Shown: positions 1 through 9,541 of the stretch, in pieces
Layout: every line of letters starts with the position of its first letter
Position numbering within the stretch: position 1 is the first letter of the stretch
Assembly: GCA_020247305.1 (NCBI GenBank)
Contig: JADCJE010000093.1
Span: 32,168 to 96,167 of the forward strand
DNA length: 64,000 nucleotides
Direction of reading: 5' to 3'
DNA from: Phycisphaerales bacterium
Lineage (GTDB): Bacteria > Planctomycetota > UBA1135 > UBA2386
Notes under the pieces: generated by a model
Told to the model about the DNA's origin: nothing
Seen by the model: only the letters and a program-made list of their open reading frames with translations
Databases searched by the model: none
Translations under genes and position numbers: made by a program

Positions 1-333
1 CCATTCGTCCTTGACGACGACGCCGACGAACAGCGATTGCTCGTCCCAGAGCAGGAAGGCCTGCGCGCCGAGGTCGTTGGGGCCGTTCCAGGCCTTGTAG
101 GCCGTGCCGGACAATTGCCGCCGGTCGTCGAGCCGGATCGCCGGCAGTTCGGGCCAATCGGTGAGCGCGCCGTCGATGGCGACGCGGCGCTCGCCGCGCG
201 GCAGCACCAGCACCTGCGGCAGCAGCATCGGCGACGGTTGCTGCTGCGCCGGCGGCGACTGCGGGGCGCCTTGCGGCTGCCCGCCGGGCGGCCCCTGGGC
301 GGCGAGCGCCGCCGCTGCGGCCGAGGCCGCCAT
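1..333 (-). CDS. Partial protein with a CBM9-like/sugar-binding start (MAASAAAAALAAQGPPGG...RRVAIDGALTDWPELPAIRLDD...LWDEQSLFVGVVVKDEW), cut by the window edge
   Basis: Manual reverse translation; signal-like start and an 'IDGxLxDWxxxPAIxL...L.WDEQxLFVGVxVxD' pattern typical of CBM9-like domains; start abuts the upstream stop (TGATG). Confidence 0.55.
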   Translation of the reverse strand, partial: MAASAAAAALAAQGPPGGQPQGAPQSPPAQQQPSPMLLPQVLVLPRGERRVAIDGALTDWPELPAIRLDDRRQLSGTAYKAWNGPNDLGAQAFLLWDEQSLFVGVVVKDEW

Positions 334-896
334 CACGCATCGGAACGACAAAGGATCCTCCGGATCATCAGGAAATTGGCGACGGCGCCGGCCGTCGCGG
401 TGGCAAGCAGGCCGCAGCCCGCGTCGACCATGAGACAGAACGCCGCGGCGTGGGCCAAGCCCGGCAGCAGCCAGGCCCAGCCGACCACGGCACTATTCAC
501 GACGGCCGCCGCGGCAACCGCCACTGGCACGCCGAGCCAATCCGGCAACGCGAGGCGGAACAGCAGTTCCTCGGCGGCGGCGCCACAGGCGACGAATGCG
601 GCGATGGCGGCGTCGCTGCGGCCGTCGAACATGCGGCGCAGCTCCGCCTCGACGATGGCGAGCCTGGGCAGGAAGCGGCGCAGGCGCGGCAGCAGCCAGG
701 CCAGCGCGAGGCCGACGGCGAGCCCGAGCCCGGCGGCGACGAACGGCCCGCCGTCGCCGATCGCGCGCCGCGGCGCTTCGTCCCAGCGGTCGCGCCACGC
801 CAGCGATGCGAGCGCGAACCCCGCGAGCAGCGCATTCACGACGTAGCCGCCGGCGAGCCCCGTCGGGCCGTCGTCCTCGCCCGCGTCGGCGCTCAC
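333..896 (-). CDS. CPBP-family-like intramembrane metalloprotease/membrane protein
   Basis: Hydrophobic helices and an AAEELLFRLAL motif; GTG start overlaps the lepB stop. Confidence 0.55.
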   Translation of the reverse strand: MSADAGEDDGPTGLAGGYVVNALLAGFALASLAWRDRWDEAPRRAIGDGGPFVAAGLGLAVGLALAWLLPRLRRFLPRLAIVEAELRRMFDGRSDAAIAAFVACGAAAEELLFRLALPDWLGVPVAVAAAAVVNSAVVGWAWLLPGLAHAAAFCLMVDAGCGLLATATAGAVANFLMIRRILCRSDA

Positions 897-2152
897 GGCC
901 CGACCCAGCGGGCGCGCGACCACGGCCCGAGCACGCCGCGCGGCACGCCGACAAAGCTCGCGGCCGGGACCGGGCCGAAGTGCCGGCTGTCGTGGCTGTC
1001 GAAGGCGCTGTCGCCGAGCAGGAACCACTGCCCGGCCGGGACGTGGCGCGGCCAGCCGCCGGCCTGGCCCGGCATGCCGAGGATCGGATCGCGCCAGGCG
1101 AAGGCGTCGCGGAAGACCTCGACGTACGCGAGGTCGAGCGCGGCGTCGTCGCCGGCGACGGCCGCCCAGACGAGCGCGCGCGGGCCGTTGGGCAGCGCGC
1201 CCGGCGGCGGATTCCACGCCGGATCGCGCGCGTGCACCACCAGCGCGTCGCGGCGGCCGTCGCAGACCAGAAATGCACGGTCGTCGAGCAGGCCGAACTC
1301 GACGAGCCCGCGCGGCGCGGACAGCGGCCAGCGCTGCACGTCGACGCCGTCGCGCCACAGCGTCACGGCGGCGGCGGCCGGCTGCACGTGCCACGTCAGC
1401 GTCTCGCCGCGCGTCTCGACGCTCAGCAGCAGGTCACCGCGCAAACGCGCGAAGGCCAGCGCCATGCCGACGTCCTGCACGGCGACATCGGCGCCGACGC
1501 GCAAGGCGGCGCCGGTGGCGTCGACGCACGACGCATCGACGGGGCGCGCCGCGCCAATCGCGAAGTCGGGCAACGGACTGCCGTCGCGCAGCCGCCGCGC
1601 TTGCCGCGCCGCCGGCCGCAGCGCCGTGCGCGCGACCTCGACCGCTGCGCCACCGGCCAGCGCGAACGTCCCGGGCGCGCACGCGCGCAGGTCGAGCCGC
1701 TGCTGCGCCGCCGGCGAGCCCGGCGCCTGCGCCCACGTCGCGCGCATGCCGCGCGCCGCGAGCGGGTCCTTCTGTTCGCGCTGCAGGCGCTGCGCGTCGG
1801 GGCCGAGCCAGAGATCGCCCTGGCGCACGTCGAGCCAGCAGGCCTCGGGGTCGTCGCCGCGCGCAGCGATGCGTTTGACCATCAGCTGGCCGGGTTCGGC
1901 GGGATGCGCGACGACGACGAGGTCGTGGCGGCGGCGCGCCGCGCCATCGGCGAGCTTGTCGACGTACACGACGTCGCCGTGCGCGGGATCGCCGTGCAGC
2001 ACGGGTTCCATGCTGCCGGTGGGCACGAGGTAGCGATCGCCGACGCGCAGGCGCAGCGCCTGCACCGTCGCCACCGCCGCGAGCGCCACGAACAGCGCGT
2101 CGCGGGCGAGCGCGGCGAACGGCGGCGGCGGCGGTTGCAGGTCGCGGGTCAT
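893..2152 (-). CDS. lepB: Signal peptidase I with a large periplasmic insertion
   Basis: PTGSMEP (Ser box), MVKRIAA (Lys box) and GDSAFDSHDSRHFGPV (C-terminal box); ATG overlaps the lysC stop. Confidence 0.85.
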   Translation of the reverse strand: MTRDLQPPPPPFAALARDALFVALAAVATVQALRLRVGDRYLVPTGSMEPVLHGDPAHGDVVYVDKLADGAARRRHDLVVVAHPAEPGQLMVKRIAARGDDPEACWLDVRQGDLWLGPDAQRLQREQKDPLAARGMRATWAQAPGSPAAQQRLDLRACAPGTFALAGGAAVEVARTALRPAARQARRLRDGSPLPDFAIGAARPVDASCVDATGAALRVGADVAVQDVGMALAFARLRGDLLLSVETRGETLTWHVQPAAAAVTLWRDGVDVQRWPLSAPRGLVEFGLLDDRAFLVCDGRRDALVVHARDPAWNPPPGALPNGPRALVWAAVAGDDAALDLAYVEVFRDAFAWRDPILGMPGQAGGWPRHVPAGQWFLLGDSAFDSHDSRHFGPVPAASFVGVPRGVLGPWSRARWVGP

Positions 2153-3318
2153 GCGGCGAGGAAGCAGTCGTGCAGCAACGTAACCGCACGGCGGACGCTG
2201 GCCGCCGGCACGGCGAAGGCGACCGCGCCGCCGTCGGGCAGCGAATCGGCGGCGAACACCGGCACGCCGCCGGTCGTCAGCGCGCGCGCGGCCGCCGCGA
2301 CGACGAGGCCGCCGAGCGTCGCCGGTGCGCCGACGAGGCCGACCAGCGCGCCGCCGCGCGCCGCCGCGTTCGCGCGCAGGGCCGCGAAGCCGCCGGTCGG
2401 GGCCGGCGGATCGCCGGGCTCGTCGTGGCCGATCGCCAGCACGCCGGTTGGCGGCGGCGCATCGGCGGCGATGCGCGTGCCGGCGGCAGCCGGCGCAGCG
2501 ATGCCGCGCACGACGATCGGCACGCCGGCGGCGGCGGCGTGCGCGAGCGCGTCGGGATGCACGATGCGGCTGCCGCACGCCGCCAGCGCCAACGCCACCG
2601 CCGGCGGCAACGCCGCGAGGCGGCGCGCCTGCGGCACGACGCGCGGATCGGCGGCGCAGACGCCGCCGACGTCCTTCCATACCTGCAGTTCCTCGGCGCC
2701 GAGCGCCGCCGCGAACAGCGCGGCGGTCACGTCGCTGCCGTTGCGGCCGAGGGTGGTGACGAAGCCGCGCGCGTCGCGGCCGAGGAAGCCCTCGACCACC
2801 GGCACGCCAGCGACGGCCGCGACCGCTGCGCGCATGCGCGCGGCGTCCGGGCGCGGGGTCGCGGCGCCGAAGCGATCGTCGGTGACGACGCCGGCAGCGC
2901 CCGCGTCGAGCGCCGCCGCGGCCGTGCCGGCAGTGGCCAGGGCGGCGGCGACGAGGCGCGCGCTGGCGCGTTCGCCGAACGCGACGAACTCGTCGCGCAG
3001 GCGCGGTGCGACCGCGCCGACGAGGCGCAGGCCGCGCGCGAGCTCGGCGAGGCCGGCGAAGGCGTCGTCGACCACCGCCGGCGGCAGGCCGAGTTCGCCG
3101 GCGACGGCGCGGTGGCGCGCCACCAGCGCGGCGACCGCCTGCTCGCCGGCGCCGGCCGCCGCCGCATCGGCGGCCGCCAGCAGCGCATCGGTCGCCCCGG
3201 CGAGCGCCGAGACGACGACCACCGGCGCGCGCGCCCGTTCGGCCTGCACCAGCGCGACGACGCGGCGGATGCCAGCGGCGTCGGCGACGGCCGCGCCGCC
3301 GAACTTCATGACGATCAC
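2149..3318 (-). CDS. lysC: Aspartate kinase
   Basis: N-terminal MIVMKFGGAAVADAAGIRRV; VTTLGRNGSDVTAALFAAALGAEELQVWKDVGGVCAADPR. Confidence 0.85.
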   Translation of the reverse strand: MIVMKFGGAAVADAAGIRRVVALVQAERARAPVVVVSALAGATDALLAAADAAAAGAGEQAVAALVARHRAVAGELGLPPAVVDDAFAGLAELARGLRLVGAVAPRLRDEFVAFGERASARLVAAALATAGTAAAALDAGAAGVVTDDRFGAATPRPDAARMRAAVAAVAGVPVVEGFLGRDARGFVTTLGRNGSDVTAALFAAALGAEELQVWKDVGGVCAADPRVVPQARRLAALPPAVALALAACGSRIVHPDALAHAAAAGVPIVVRGIAAPAAAGTRIAADAPPPTGVLAIGHDEPGDPPAPTGGFAALRANAAARGGALVGLVGAPATLGGLVVAAAARALTTGGVPVFAADSLPDGGAVAFAVPAASVRRAVTLLHDCFLAA

Positions 3319-3407
3319 GCCGCGATCATGCAGCAGCGCCGCCGCGGTCGGAAGACGCCGCCGCCGGCATCTTCGCCGCCGCCAGGATGTGGCATAGTCT
3401 TCGCCCC

Positions 3408-4628
3408 ATGACCCGCATCGCGGACCTGATCCACGACTGGAACCTGACCGGCGGCGCGTTCCGCCCGAGCCGCCCGCTGCAGTTCGACGACGAGACGCTG
3501 CGCGACGGCCTGCAGTCGCCCGCCGTCAGCGATCCGTCGCTGGAGCAGAAGATCGACCTGATCGAGCGCATGGACCGGCTCGGCATCCACACCGCCAACC
3601 TCGGCCTGCCGGGCGCGGGCGGCCGGCCGCGCGAGGACATCCTCAAGCTGGCGCAGCACATCGCGAAGAACCGCCTGCGCATCGGCGCCAACGTCGCCTG
3701 CCGCACGGTGGTCAGCGACATCGAGCCGGTCGTCGAGATGACGCAGAAGGCGGGCATCCCGATCGAGGTCTGCGCCTTCATCGGCAGCAGCTACATCCGC
3801 CAGTACGCCGAGGACTGGACGCTCGAACGCATGCTGCAGAACACGCGCGACGCGCTGACGTTCGCGCAGAAGCACCAGCTGCCGGTGATGTACGTCACCG
3901 AGGACACGACGCGCGCGCGGCCGGAGACGGTCAAGGCGCTGTACAGCACCGCGATCGAGCTCGGCGCGCGCCGGCTGTGCGTCTGCGACACCGTCGGCCA
4001 CGCCACGCCGCAGGGCACGCGCGCGGTCGTGCGCTACGTGCGCGAGCTCGCCGACCAGCACGACAAGACGCTGGGCGTCGACTGGCACGGCCACCGCGAC
4101 CGCGACCTCGGCATCGCCAACTGCCTCGCCGCCATCGAGGCCGGCGCCGACCGCATCCACGGCACCGCGCTCGGCGTCGGCGAGCGCGCCGGCAACGCGC
4201 CGATGGACCTGCTGCTGGTCAACTGCCGCCTGCACGGCTGGATCGACAACGACCTGTCGACGCTGCCGCAGTACGTCGCCGCCGCCGCGAAGGCGCTCGA
4301 GGTCGACATCCCGCACAACTACCCCGTGCTCGGCAAGGACGCGTTCGAGACCGGCACCGGCGTGCACGCCGCGGCGGTCATCAAGGCGTTCAAGAAGGGC
4401 GACGTCGAGCTCGCCGACGCGGTCTACTCCGGCGTGCCCGCCGGCATGGTCGGCCTGCAGCAGCTGATCGCGGTCGGTCCGATGGCCGGCAAGTCGAACG
4501 CGGCATTCGTCCTCGAACGTCTCGGAATCGAACCGACCGAGGAGCGCGTGCAACGCGTCCTTGCCGCCGGCAAGTCGAGCAAGCGCCTGCTGACCGACGC
4601 CGAGGTCCGCGCCGCCGCCGCGCCGTGA
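3408..4628 (+). CDS. 2-isopropylmalate synthase/HMGL-like family protein
   Basis: FDDETLRDGLQSP, CDTVGHATP, DWHGHRDRDLGIANCLAAIEAGADRIHGTALGVGERAGN. Confidence 0.85.
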   Translation: MTRIADLIHDWNLTGGAFRPSRPLQFDDETLRDGLQSPAVSDPSLEQKIDLIERMDRLGIHTANLGLPGAGGRPREDILKLAQHIAKNRLRIGANVACRTVVSDIEPVVEMTQKAGIPIEVCAFIGSSYIRQYAEDWTLERMLQNTRDALTFAQKHQLPVMYVTEDTTRARPETVKALYSTAIELGARRLCVCDTVGHATPQGTRAVVRYVRELADQHDKTLGVDWHGHRDRDLGIANCLAAIEAGADRIHGTALGVGERAGNAPMDLLLVNCRLHGWIDNDLSTLPQYVAAAAKALEVDIPHNYPVLGKDAFETGTGVHAAAVIKAFKKGDVELADAVYSGVPAGMVGLQQLIAVGPMAGKSNAAFVLERLGIEPTEERVQRVLAAGKSSKRLLTDAEVRAAAAP

Positions 4629-4687
4629 CCGCGGCTTGACGTCAAGGTCAGGTCGGCGGCGAGCCGATCCGGGGGCTGGGGAAAACC

Positions 4688-5059
4688 ATGATGGATACGG
4701 TCCTGGACATGAGCGTCGTCGAGGAGTTGCTGTCGTTCGCGGACGACGGCGACCCCGAACTCGTCCTCGACCTGATCCAGATGTTCCTCGACGACGGTCC
4801 TACCAAGGTCCGCGCGGTCGTCGAGGGCGTGCAGACCGGCGACTTCGACCGCGCCGAACGCGCCGCCCACTCGCTGAAGGGCAGCTCGGGCAACCTCGGC
4901 GCAAAGGTGCTGTCGCAAATCTGCGAGCTGCTGCAGGTCGCCTCGCGCCTCAAGCGGCCGACCGAAGCCCAGATGCTGGTGCCCCAACTGCAGACCAACT
5001 ACGACGCGGCCGAAGCCGCCCTGCGCTCGCTGCAGGCGAAGTACCAGCAGCAGGGTTAG
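4688..5059 (+). CDS. Orphan histidine phosphotransfer (HPt) domain protein
   Basis: AERAAHSLKGSSGNLGA is the HPt phospho-His motif; 123 aa. Confidence 0.8.
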   Translation: MMDTVLDMSVVEELLSFADDGDPELVLDLIQMFLDDGPTKVRAVVEGVQTGDFDRAERAAHSLKGSSGNLGAKVLSQICELLQVASRLKRPTEAQMLVPQLQTNYDAAEAALRSLQAKYQQQG

Positions 5060-5075
5060 CCGGCGGCGGCGCCGC

Positions 5076-5360
5076 TCAGGCCGTGGCGTCGAACGCCTTG
5101 GTCGCCGCCTTCTTGGCCGGCTTGCCGCGCGTCGGCAGGCTGACCGGCTTGGCCGCCTGCGGCCCCGGTTCCTCGGCGGCGTGGATGTTGATCATCGCCA
5201 TCGGCGGCTCCGCCGGCTCCCAGTCCGCCGCCTTGCCGCGGTAGATGCAGCGGTGGCACTTGTGGAAGAAGGTGCGCTGCCGGGCCATGCAGACGTCCGA
5301 GTCGATGCGGTGCGTGATCAGCGGGGTCGCGGAGCCATCGACGGACGGGCAGTTGCGCAT
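5076..5360 (-). CDS. Small Cys-containing protein of unknown function
   Basis: MRNCPSVDGSATPLITHRIDSDVCMARQRTFFHKCHRCIYRG...; CxxC-type motif. Confidence 0.5.
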   Translation of the reverse strand: MRNCPSVDGSATPLITHRIDSDVCMARQRTFFHKCHRCIYRGKAADWEPAEPPMAMINIHAAEEPGPQAAKPVSLPTRGKPAKKAATKAFDATA

Positions 5361-5434
5361 GGGTCTCGGGGTCGCTGGTTGGGCGGTGGCCGGCGGTTGG
5401 GGGGCGGAAGCGTAGGCCGTTGGCGCGCCGCCGG

Positions 5435-6268
5435 TCAACGACCGGATGCCCGCCGATACCGCTGAAAGACGTCCCGGCAGGCGGCGACCGCGGCCGGCGC
5501 GGCGTGGCTGTGGCGCGACAGTTCGAAGCACACAGGTCCTTCGTAACCAACTTTCTGCAAAGCGTTTAGGCAACCATCGAAGTCGACCTCGCCGGCGCCG
5601 GGCAGCAGGTGTTCGTGCACGCCGCGCCGCATGTCCTCGAGGTGCACCTGGCGCAGGTGCGGGCCGACCGAGGCGATGACCGCCGCCGGTTCGCCTTCCC
5701 AGACGGCGTACAGGTGGCCGAGGTCGAGGGTCAGGCCGGGCGCGTCGCCGCCCAGATCGGCGCGCAGCGCCAGCCAGTCCGCGACCGTCGCGACCGCCAT
5801 GCCGGGTTCGGGCTCGAACGACGGCTCCAGCCCCTCCGCCCGGACCAGCGCGCAGGCCCGCCGCACCCCGTCGAGCAGGCGGTCGCGGCTGCCGGCGTCC
5901 GGCCGGTGGTCGATGCCGGCCCAGAACGACAGCACCTTGGCCCCAAGGCGCGCCCCCATCGCCGCGGCGCGCTGGCAGTAGTCGAACCGGCGCTGGCGGG
6001 CGGCCGGATCCGCCGTCATCAGCGTCGGCTCGTGCTTGTGCCGGGGATCGAGCAGGAAGCGCGCGCCGGTCTCCAGGACCGGCAGCAGGCGCAGCTCGGC
6101 GAGCAGGTGGGCGGTGGCGTCGAGCTCGGCGTCCGTCGTCGTCGCCGGATCGAGGTGGCAGGTGTCGGGCGTGATGCCGACGGCCTCGTAGCCGTGCTCA
6201 GCCAACAACCGCAGGGCGTCGCCGAGGCGGTGGTTCTGCAGGCCGTTGGTCTGGTAGCCCAGGCGCAT
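5435..6268 (-). CDS. Sugar phosphate isomerase/epimerase (xylose isomerase-like TIM barrel)
   Basis: MRLGYQTNGLQNHRLGDALRLLAEHGYEAVGI..., LTLDLGHLYAVWEGEPAAVIASVGPHLRQVHLEDMRRGVHEHLLPGAGEVDF. Confidence 0.8.
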   Translation of the reverse strand: MRLGYQTNGLQNHRLGDALRLLAEHGYEAVGITPDTCHLDPATTTDAELDATAHLLAELRLLPVLETGARFLLDPRHKHEPTLMTADPAARQRRFDYCQRAAAMGARLGAKVLSFWAGIDHRPDAGSRDRLLDGVRRACALVRAEGLEPSFEPEPGMAVATVADWLALRADLGGDAPGLTLDLGHLYAVWEGEPAAVIASVGPHLRQVHLEDMRRGVHEHLLPGAGEVDFDGCLNALQKVGYEGPVCFELSRHSHAAPAAVAACRDVFQRYRRASGR

Positions 6269-6276
6269 CGCCGCGG

Positions 6277-6849
6277 TCAGCGGGTGCCGCCGCCCTTGCG
6301 GATGCGGTTCTCCAGGTTGAGCAGGTCGGTGTAGAGCTTGCCGAGGTCGGCGTACTCGCCCGACATCGACCAGCCCTCCAGCTCGGCCTCCTCCAGCCAC
6401 GCCCAGTTGGCGGCGGTCGTCGCCTTGATGGCCTCGACCGTGTCGCTGGCGGCGGACTGCTTCTGCCGCGCCAATTCGTTGTTGCCAGCGTTGCGCGCCT
6501 GCACGCCTTCGTTGCTCAGCGCCTTGGCGTCGGCGAGCAGCGTGCGCGCGTCCGCCAGCACGGCGGCCGACAGCGCGGGCGCGGGCTTGGTCGGGGTCTT
6601 GCCGGCCTTGGCGGCCGAGGCGGGCGTCGGGGTCGGCGTCGCCGCCGCGGGCGCGGCGACCGGCGGCTTGGTGGCGGCCGCGGCGGCGTTGTCACCGTCC
6701 TTCTTGCCGCCGCCGAGCACGACGACGAGTCCAATGACGACCAGCAGGCCGACGCCGCCGAGCAGCATGGCCGTGTTCGAGGAATTGGAACCGGACGACG
6801 GCGCGGGGCGGGCGCTGCGGGCGGAACGGGACGCGGGGCGGGCTGCCAT
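6277..6849 (-). CDS. Membrane-anchored hypothetical protein with a Pro/Ala/Thr-rich linker
   Basis: One TM segment (MLLGGVGLLVVIGLVVVLGG) followed by a low-complexity linker and a helical C-terminus. Confidence 0.6.
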   Translation of the reverse strand: MAARPASRSARSARPAPSSGSNSSNTAMLLGGVGLLVVIGLVVVLGGGKKDGDNAAAAATKPPVAAPAAATPTPTPASAAKAGKTPTKPAPALSAAVLADARTLLADAKALSNEGVQARNAGNNELARQKQSAASDTVEAIKATTAANWAWLEEAELEGWSMSGEYADLGKLYTDLLNLENRIRKGGGTR

Positions 6850-7001
6850 GGTGAACGCGCCGTTCTATCCGCGCGCCGGCGGGCCAGGAAGCCCGCGCGC
6901 CGGCGCGGCGGCGGCGCTGCGTCCGGTTCTGCCCGGACGCGCGCGGCGGCGAACGGCCGCGAACGGCGGCGAGATGCAGCGAACGCCCGCGCGCGCTGGC
7001 G

Positions 7002-8312
7002 TCAGGCGAGGCGGCGCAGCACGGCGACGTAGCCGCCGTCGTGCTGGCTGGCCAGCGGCAGCGTCGTCTGCTCGGACACCAGTTCGGCGCGCGGCGCCTG
7101 CGGATCGGCGAGCGCGGCGCGCACGACCGCGCAGTTCTCCTCGCCGTCGATCGAGCACGTCGAGTACGCGACCGCGCCGCCGGGCCGGCAAGCGCGCAGC
7201 GCCTGGAGCAGCAGCGGCCGCTGCACCGCCGCCATCTGCGCGAAGGTCTCCGGCTGCAGGCGATCGCGCACCTCGACGCGGCGGCCGAGCACGCCGCTGT
7301 TCGAGCACGGCACGTCGGCCAGCACGGCGTCGCAGCCGGTGGGCACGACGTCGGCCGACGCGGCGACCTGGACGACGTCCTGCAAGCGCAGGCGCGCGAC
7401 GTTCTCGGCGATGCGGCGGCGGCGGACCGGATCGACGTCGCAGGCGACCACCTTGCCGCCCGGCCGGACGCGCTCGGCCAACCGCGCCGTCTTGGCGCCG
7501 GGCGCGGCGCACAGGTCGAGCACGGTGTCACCGGGTCCGCACGGCAGCGCCTCGGCGGCGCGCAGCGCGGTCGGGTCTTGCGCCAGGAACGCGCCGCGCG
7601 CGAAGGCCGCGGTCGCGAACGGCGACGCGCCGCCGCTCCAGCGCCACGCCAGCGCATGGTCGGTCGGCTGCAGTTCGACGCCCGCGGCGGCGAGTTCGGC
7701 GACCAGCGCCGGCGCGTCGACGGCGGCGAGCAGGCGCAGGTAGACGTCGGCCGGCGCGCTCGCCGCCGCCGCCACCGCGCGCGCGCCGTCGAGCCCGTGC
7801 TCGGCGGCGACGCGGCGCAGCACGAAGTCGGGCAGCGAGTGCACGAGCGCCAGGCGTTCGAGTTCGTCGGCCGGCAGCGGCGCCGGCAGCGCGCAACAGC
7901 GGTCGGGGCCGAGCGGCAGTTCGCGCAGCGGATCGACGGCCGCGCGGTCGACGACCGCGTCGGCGACGCGCCGCAGCACGGCGTTGGCGAAGCCGCGGTT
8001 GCCGCGCACCAGCGCGACGGTCTCGAACACCGCCGCGTGACGCGGCATGCCGGCGACGAACAGCAGCTGTGCCACGCCCAGGCGCAGCACGTTGCGCAGG
8101 CGCGGATCGGGCGGCAGGCCGCGCTGGCAGAGCGCGGCGAGCACGAAGTCGAGCAGGCGGCGACGGCGCGCGACGACGTGCGCCAGATCGAAGGCGAAGG
8201 CGCGGTCGCGCGGCGACAGGCCGACGTCGACGAGGCCATCGCGCAGGCGCTCGATGCGGCCGCGGTCGAGCTCCACCAGCGCGTGCAGCGCGACGGCGCG
8301 GGCGGTCGCCAC
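7002..8312 (-). CDS. rsmB: 16S rRNA (cytosine-C5) methyltransferase RsmB-like
   Basis: NusB-like N-terminus; VLDLCAAPGAKTARLAE, DVPCSNSGVLGRR, VAYSTCSIDGEEN; adjacent to fmt. Confidence 0.85.
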   Translation of the reverse strand: MATARAVALHALVELDRGRIERLRDGLVDVGLSPRDRAFAFDLAHVVARRRRLLDFVLAALCQRGLPPDPRLRNVLRLGVAQLLFVAGMPRHAAVFETVALVRGNRGFANAVLRRVADAVVDRAAVDPLRELPLGPDRCCALPAPLPADELERLALVHSLPDFVLRRVAAEHGLDGARAVAAAASAPADVYLRLLAAVDAPALVAELAAAGVELQPTDHALAWRWSGGASPFATAAFARGAFLAQDPTALRAAEALPCGPGDTVLDLCAAPGAKTARLAERVRPGGKVVACDVDPVRRRRIAENVARLRLQDVVQVAASADVVPTGCDAVLADVPCSNSGVLGRRVEVRDRLQPETFAQMAAVQRPLLLQALRACRPGGAVAYSTCSIDGEENCAVVRAALADPQAPRAELVSEQTTLPLASQHDGGYVAVLRRLA

Positions 8313-8454
8313 GGTCAGCGCTCCCGACGACGGGGCCGACCGGCGCGCGCGGCCATCGCGCCGCGGACGGCGGCATCGGCAACCGGCGCACGCGTCGGCG
8401 CGATCGGCGGCAGCGCAGCGGGCAAGGCGCACGCCATGGCGTCGTCGCGCGCGC

Positions 8455-9387
8455 TCAACCGAAGCGCGCGTCCGGCGTGATGTGGTGGCCGCGCACGAAC
8501 TCGCCGGCCGACATGTTGCGGCCGTTGTCGGGCTTGATGCGCGTGATGCGGTAGAGGCCGCGGCCGGTGCAGACGCGGATGCCCTCCTCGCCCGACGACT
8601 GCAGCGCGCCGGGGATGCCCATGCCGTACAGGTCCTGCTCGACCGAGCCTTCGATCACGATGAAGCGTTTGTTGCCCAGGCGCGTCTGCGCGCCGGGCTT
8701 CGGCGTCATCGCCCGCACCAGCCGGTCGATCTCGACCGCGGGCAGCTTCCAGTCGATGACGCCGTGCTCCTTCTCGATCTTCCGCGCGTACGTCGCCTTG
8801 CCGTGGTTCTGCGGTGCGTACTTCGCCTTTTCCTTCTCGATCAGCTCGCAGGCCTCGACCAGCGCCTCGCCCGACATGGCGGCCAGCCGTTCGCGCAGTG
8901 AACCGGCGTTCTCCTTGGGGTCGATGGGCGTCGCCTTGGTCAGCAGCACGTCGCCGGCGTCGAGCGCTTCGGCGATGCGCATGATGGTCACGCCGGTCTC
9001 CGCGCGGCCGTCGCGGATCGCCCACTGGATCGGCGCCGCGCCGCGGTAGAGCGGCAGCAGCGACGCGTGCGCGTTGATCATCCCGTGCAGGGGCAGGCCG
9101 AGCAGCGCGGGCTTCAGGATGACGCCGTAGCTGATGACGATGCCGAGGTCCGGCTTCAGGTCGCGCAGCGTGCCGAGGAACTCATCGCCGTGCGGATCGG
9201 CCGGCTGCGCGCACGGCAGGCCGATCTCCTGCGCGCCCAGCTTGACCTCGCTGTCGTAGATCTTGCGGCCGCGGCCGCGCGGGGCGTCGGGCTTGGTCAC
9301 CACCAGGGCCGGGGTCCGGCCGGCCTGCACGAGGGACCGTAGCGCCGGGATGGCGAAGTCGCTGCTGCCGAAGAAGACGATGCGCAA
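8455..9387 (-). CDS. fmt: Methionyl-tRNA formyltransferase
   Basis: RIVFFGSSDFAIPALRSL, NAHASLLPLYRGAAPIQWAI; TTG start assumed. Confidence 0.9.
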   Translation of the reverse strand: MRIVFFGSSDFAIPALRSLVQAGRTPALVVTKPDAPRGRGRKIYDSEVKLGAQEIGLPCAQPADPHGDEFLGTLRDLKPDLGIVISYGVILKPALLGLPLHGMINAHASLLPLYRGAAPIQWAIRDGRAETGVTIMRIAEALDAGDVLLTKATPIDPKENAGSLRERLAAMSGEALVEACELIEKEKAKYAPQNHGKATYARKIEKEHGVIDWKLPAVEIDRLVRAMTPKPGAQTRLGNKRFIVIEGSVEQDLYGMGIPGALQSSGEEGIRVCTGRGLYRITRIKPDNGRNMSAGEFVRGHHITPDARFG

Positions 9388-9541
9388 GGTTGGAGAACGA
9401 CGCTGCGTGGGCGAGCACGGTACCGCCGCGGAACGCCAGGGCAATGGGCCGCAGTGGCACGGTGATCGCAGCGCTGCGGTGGTGCGGTGGTGCGCTGCGG
9501 CGCGCGCCGCTACACCAAGCGGTGTGTCATCGCTTGCGGCC

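Noticed and set aside
596-3397. 933-aa plus-strand ORF over the lysC/lepB region
   Set aside because: Arg/Ala-rich antisense translation; the minus strand carries clear lysC and lepB motifs.
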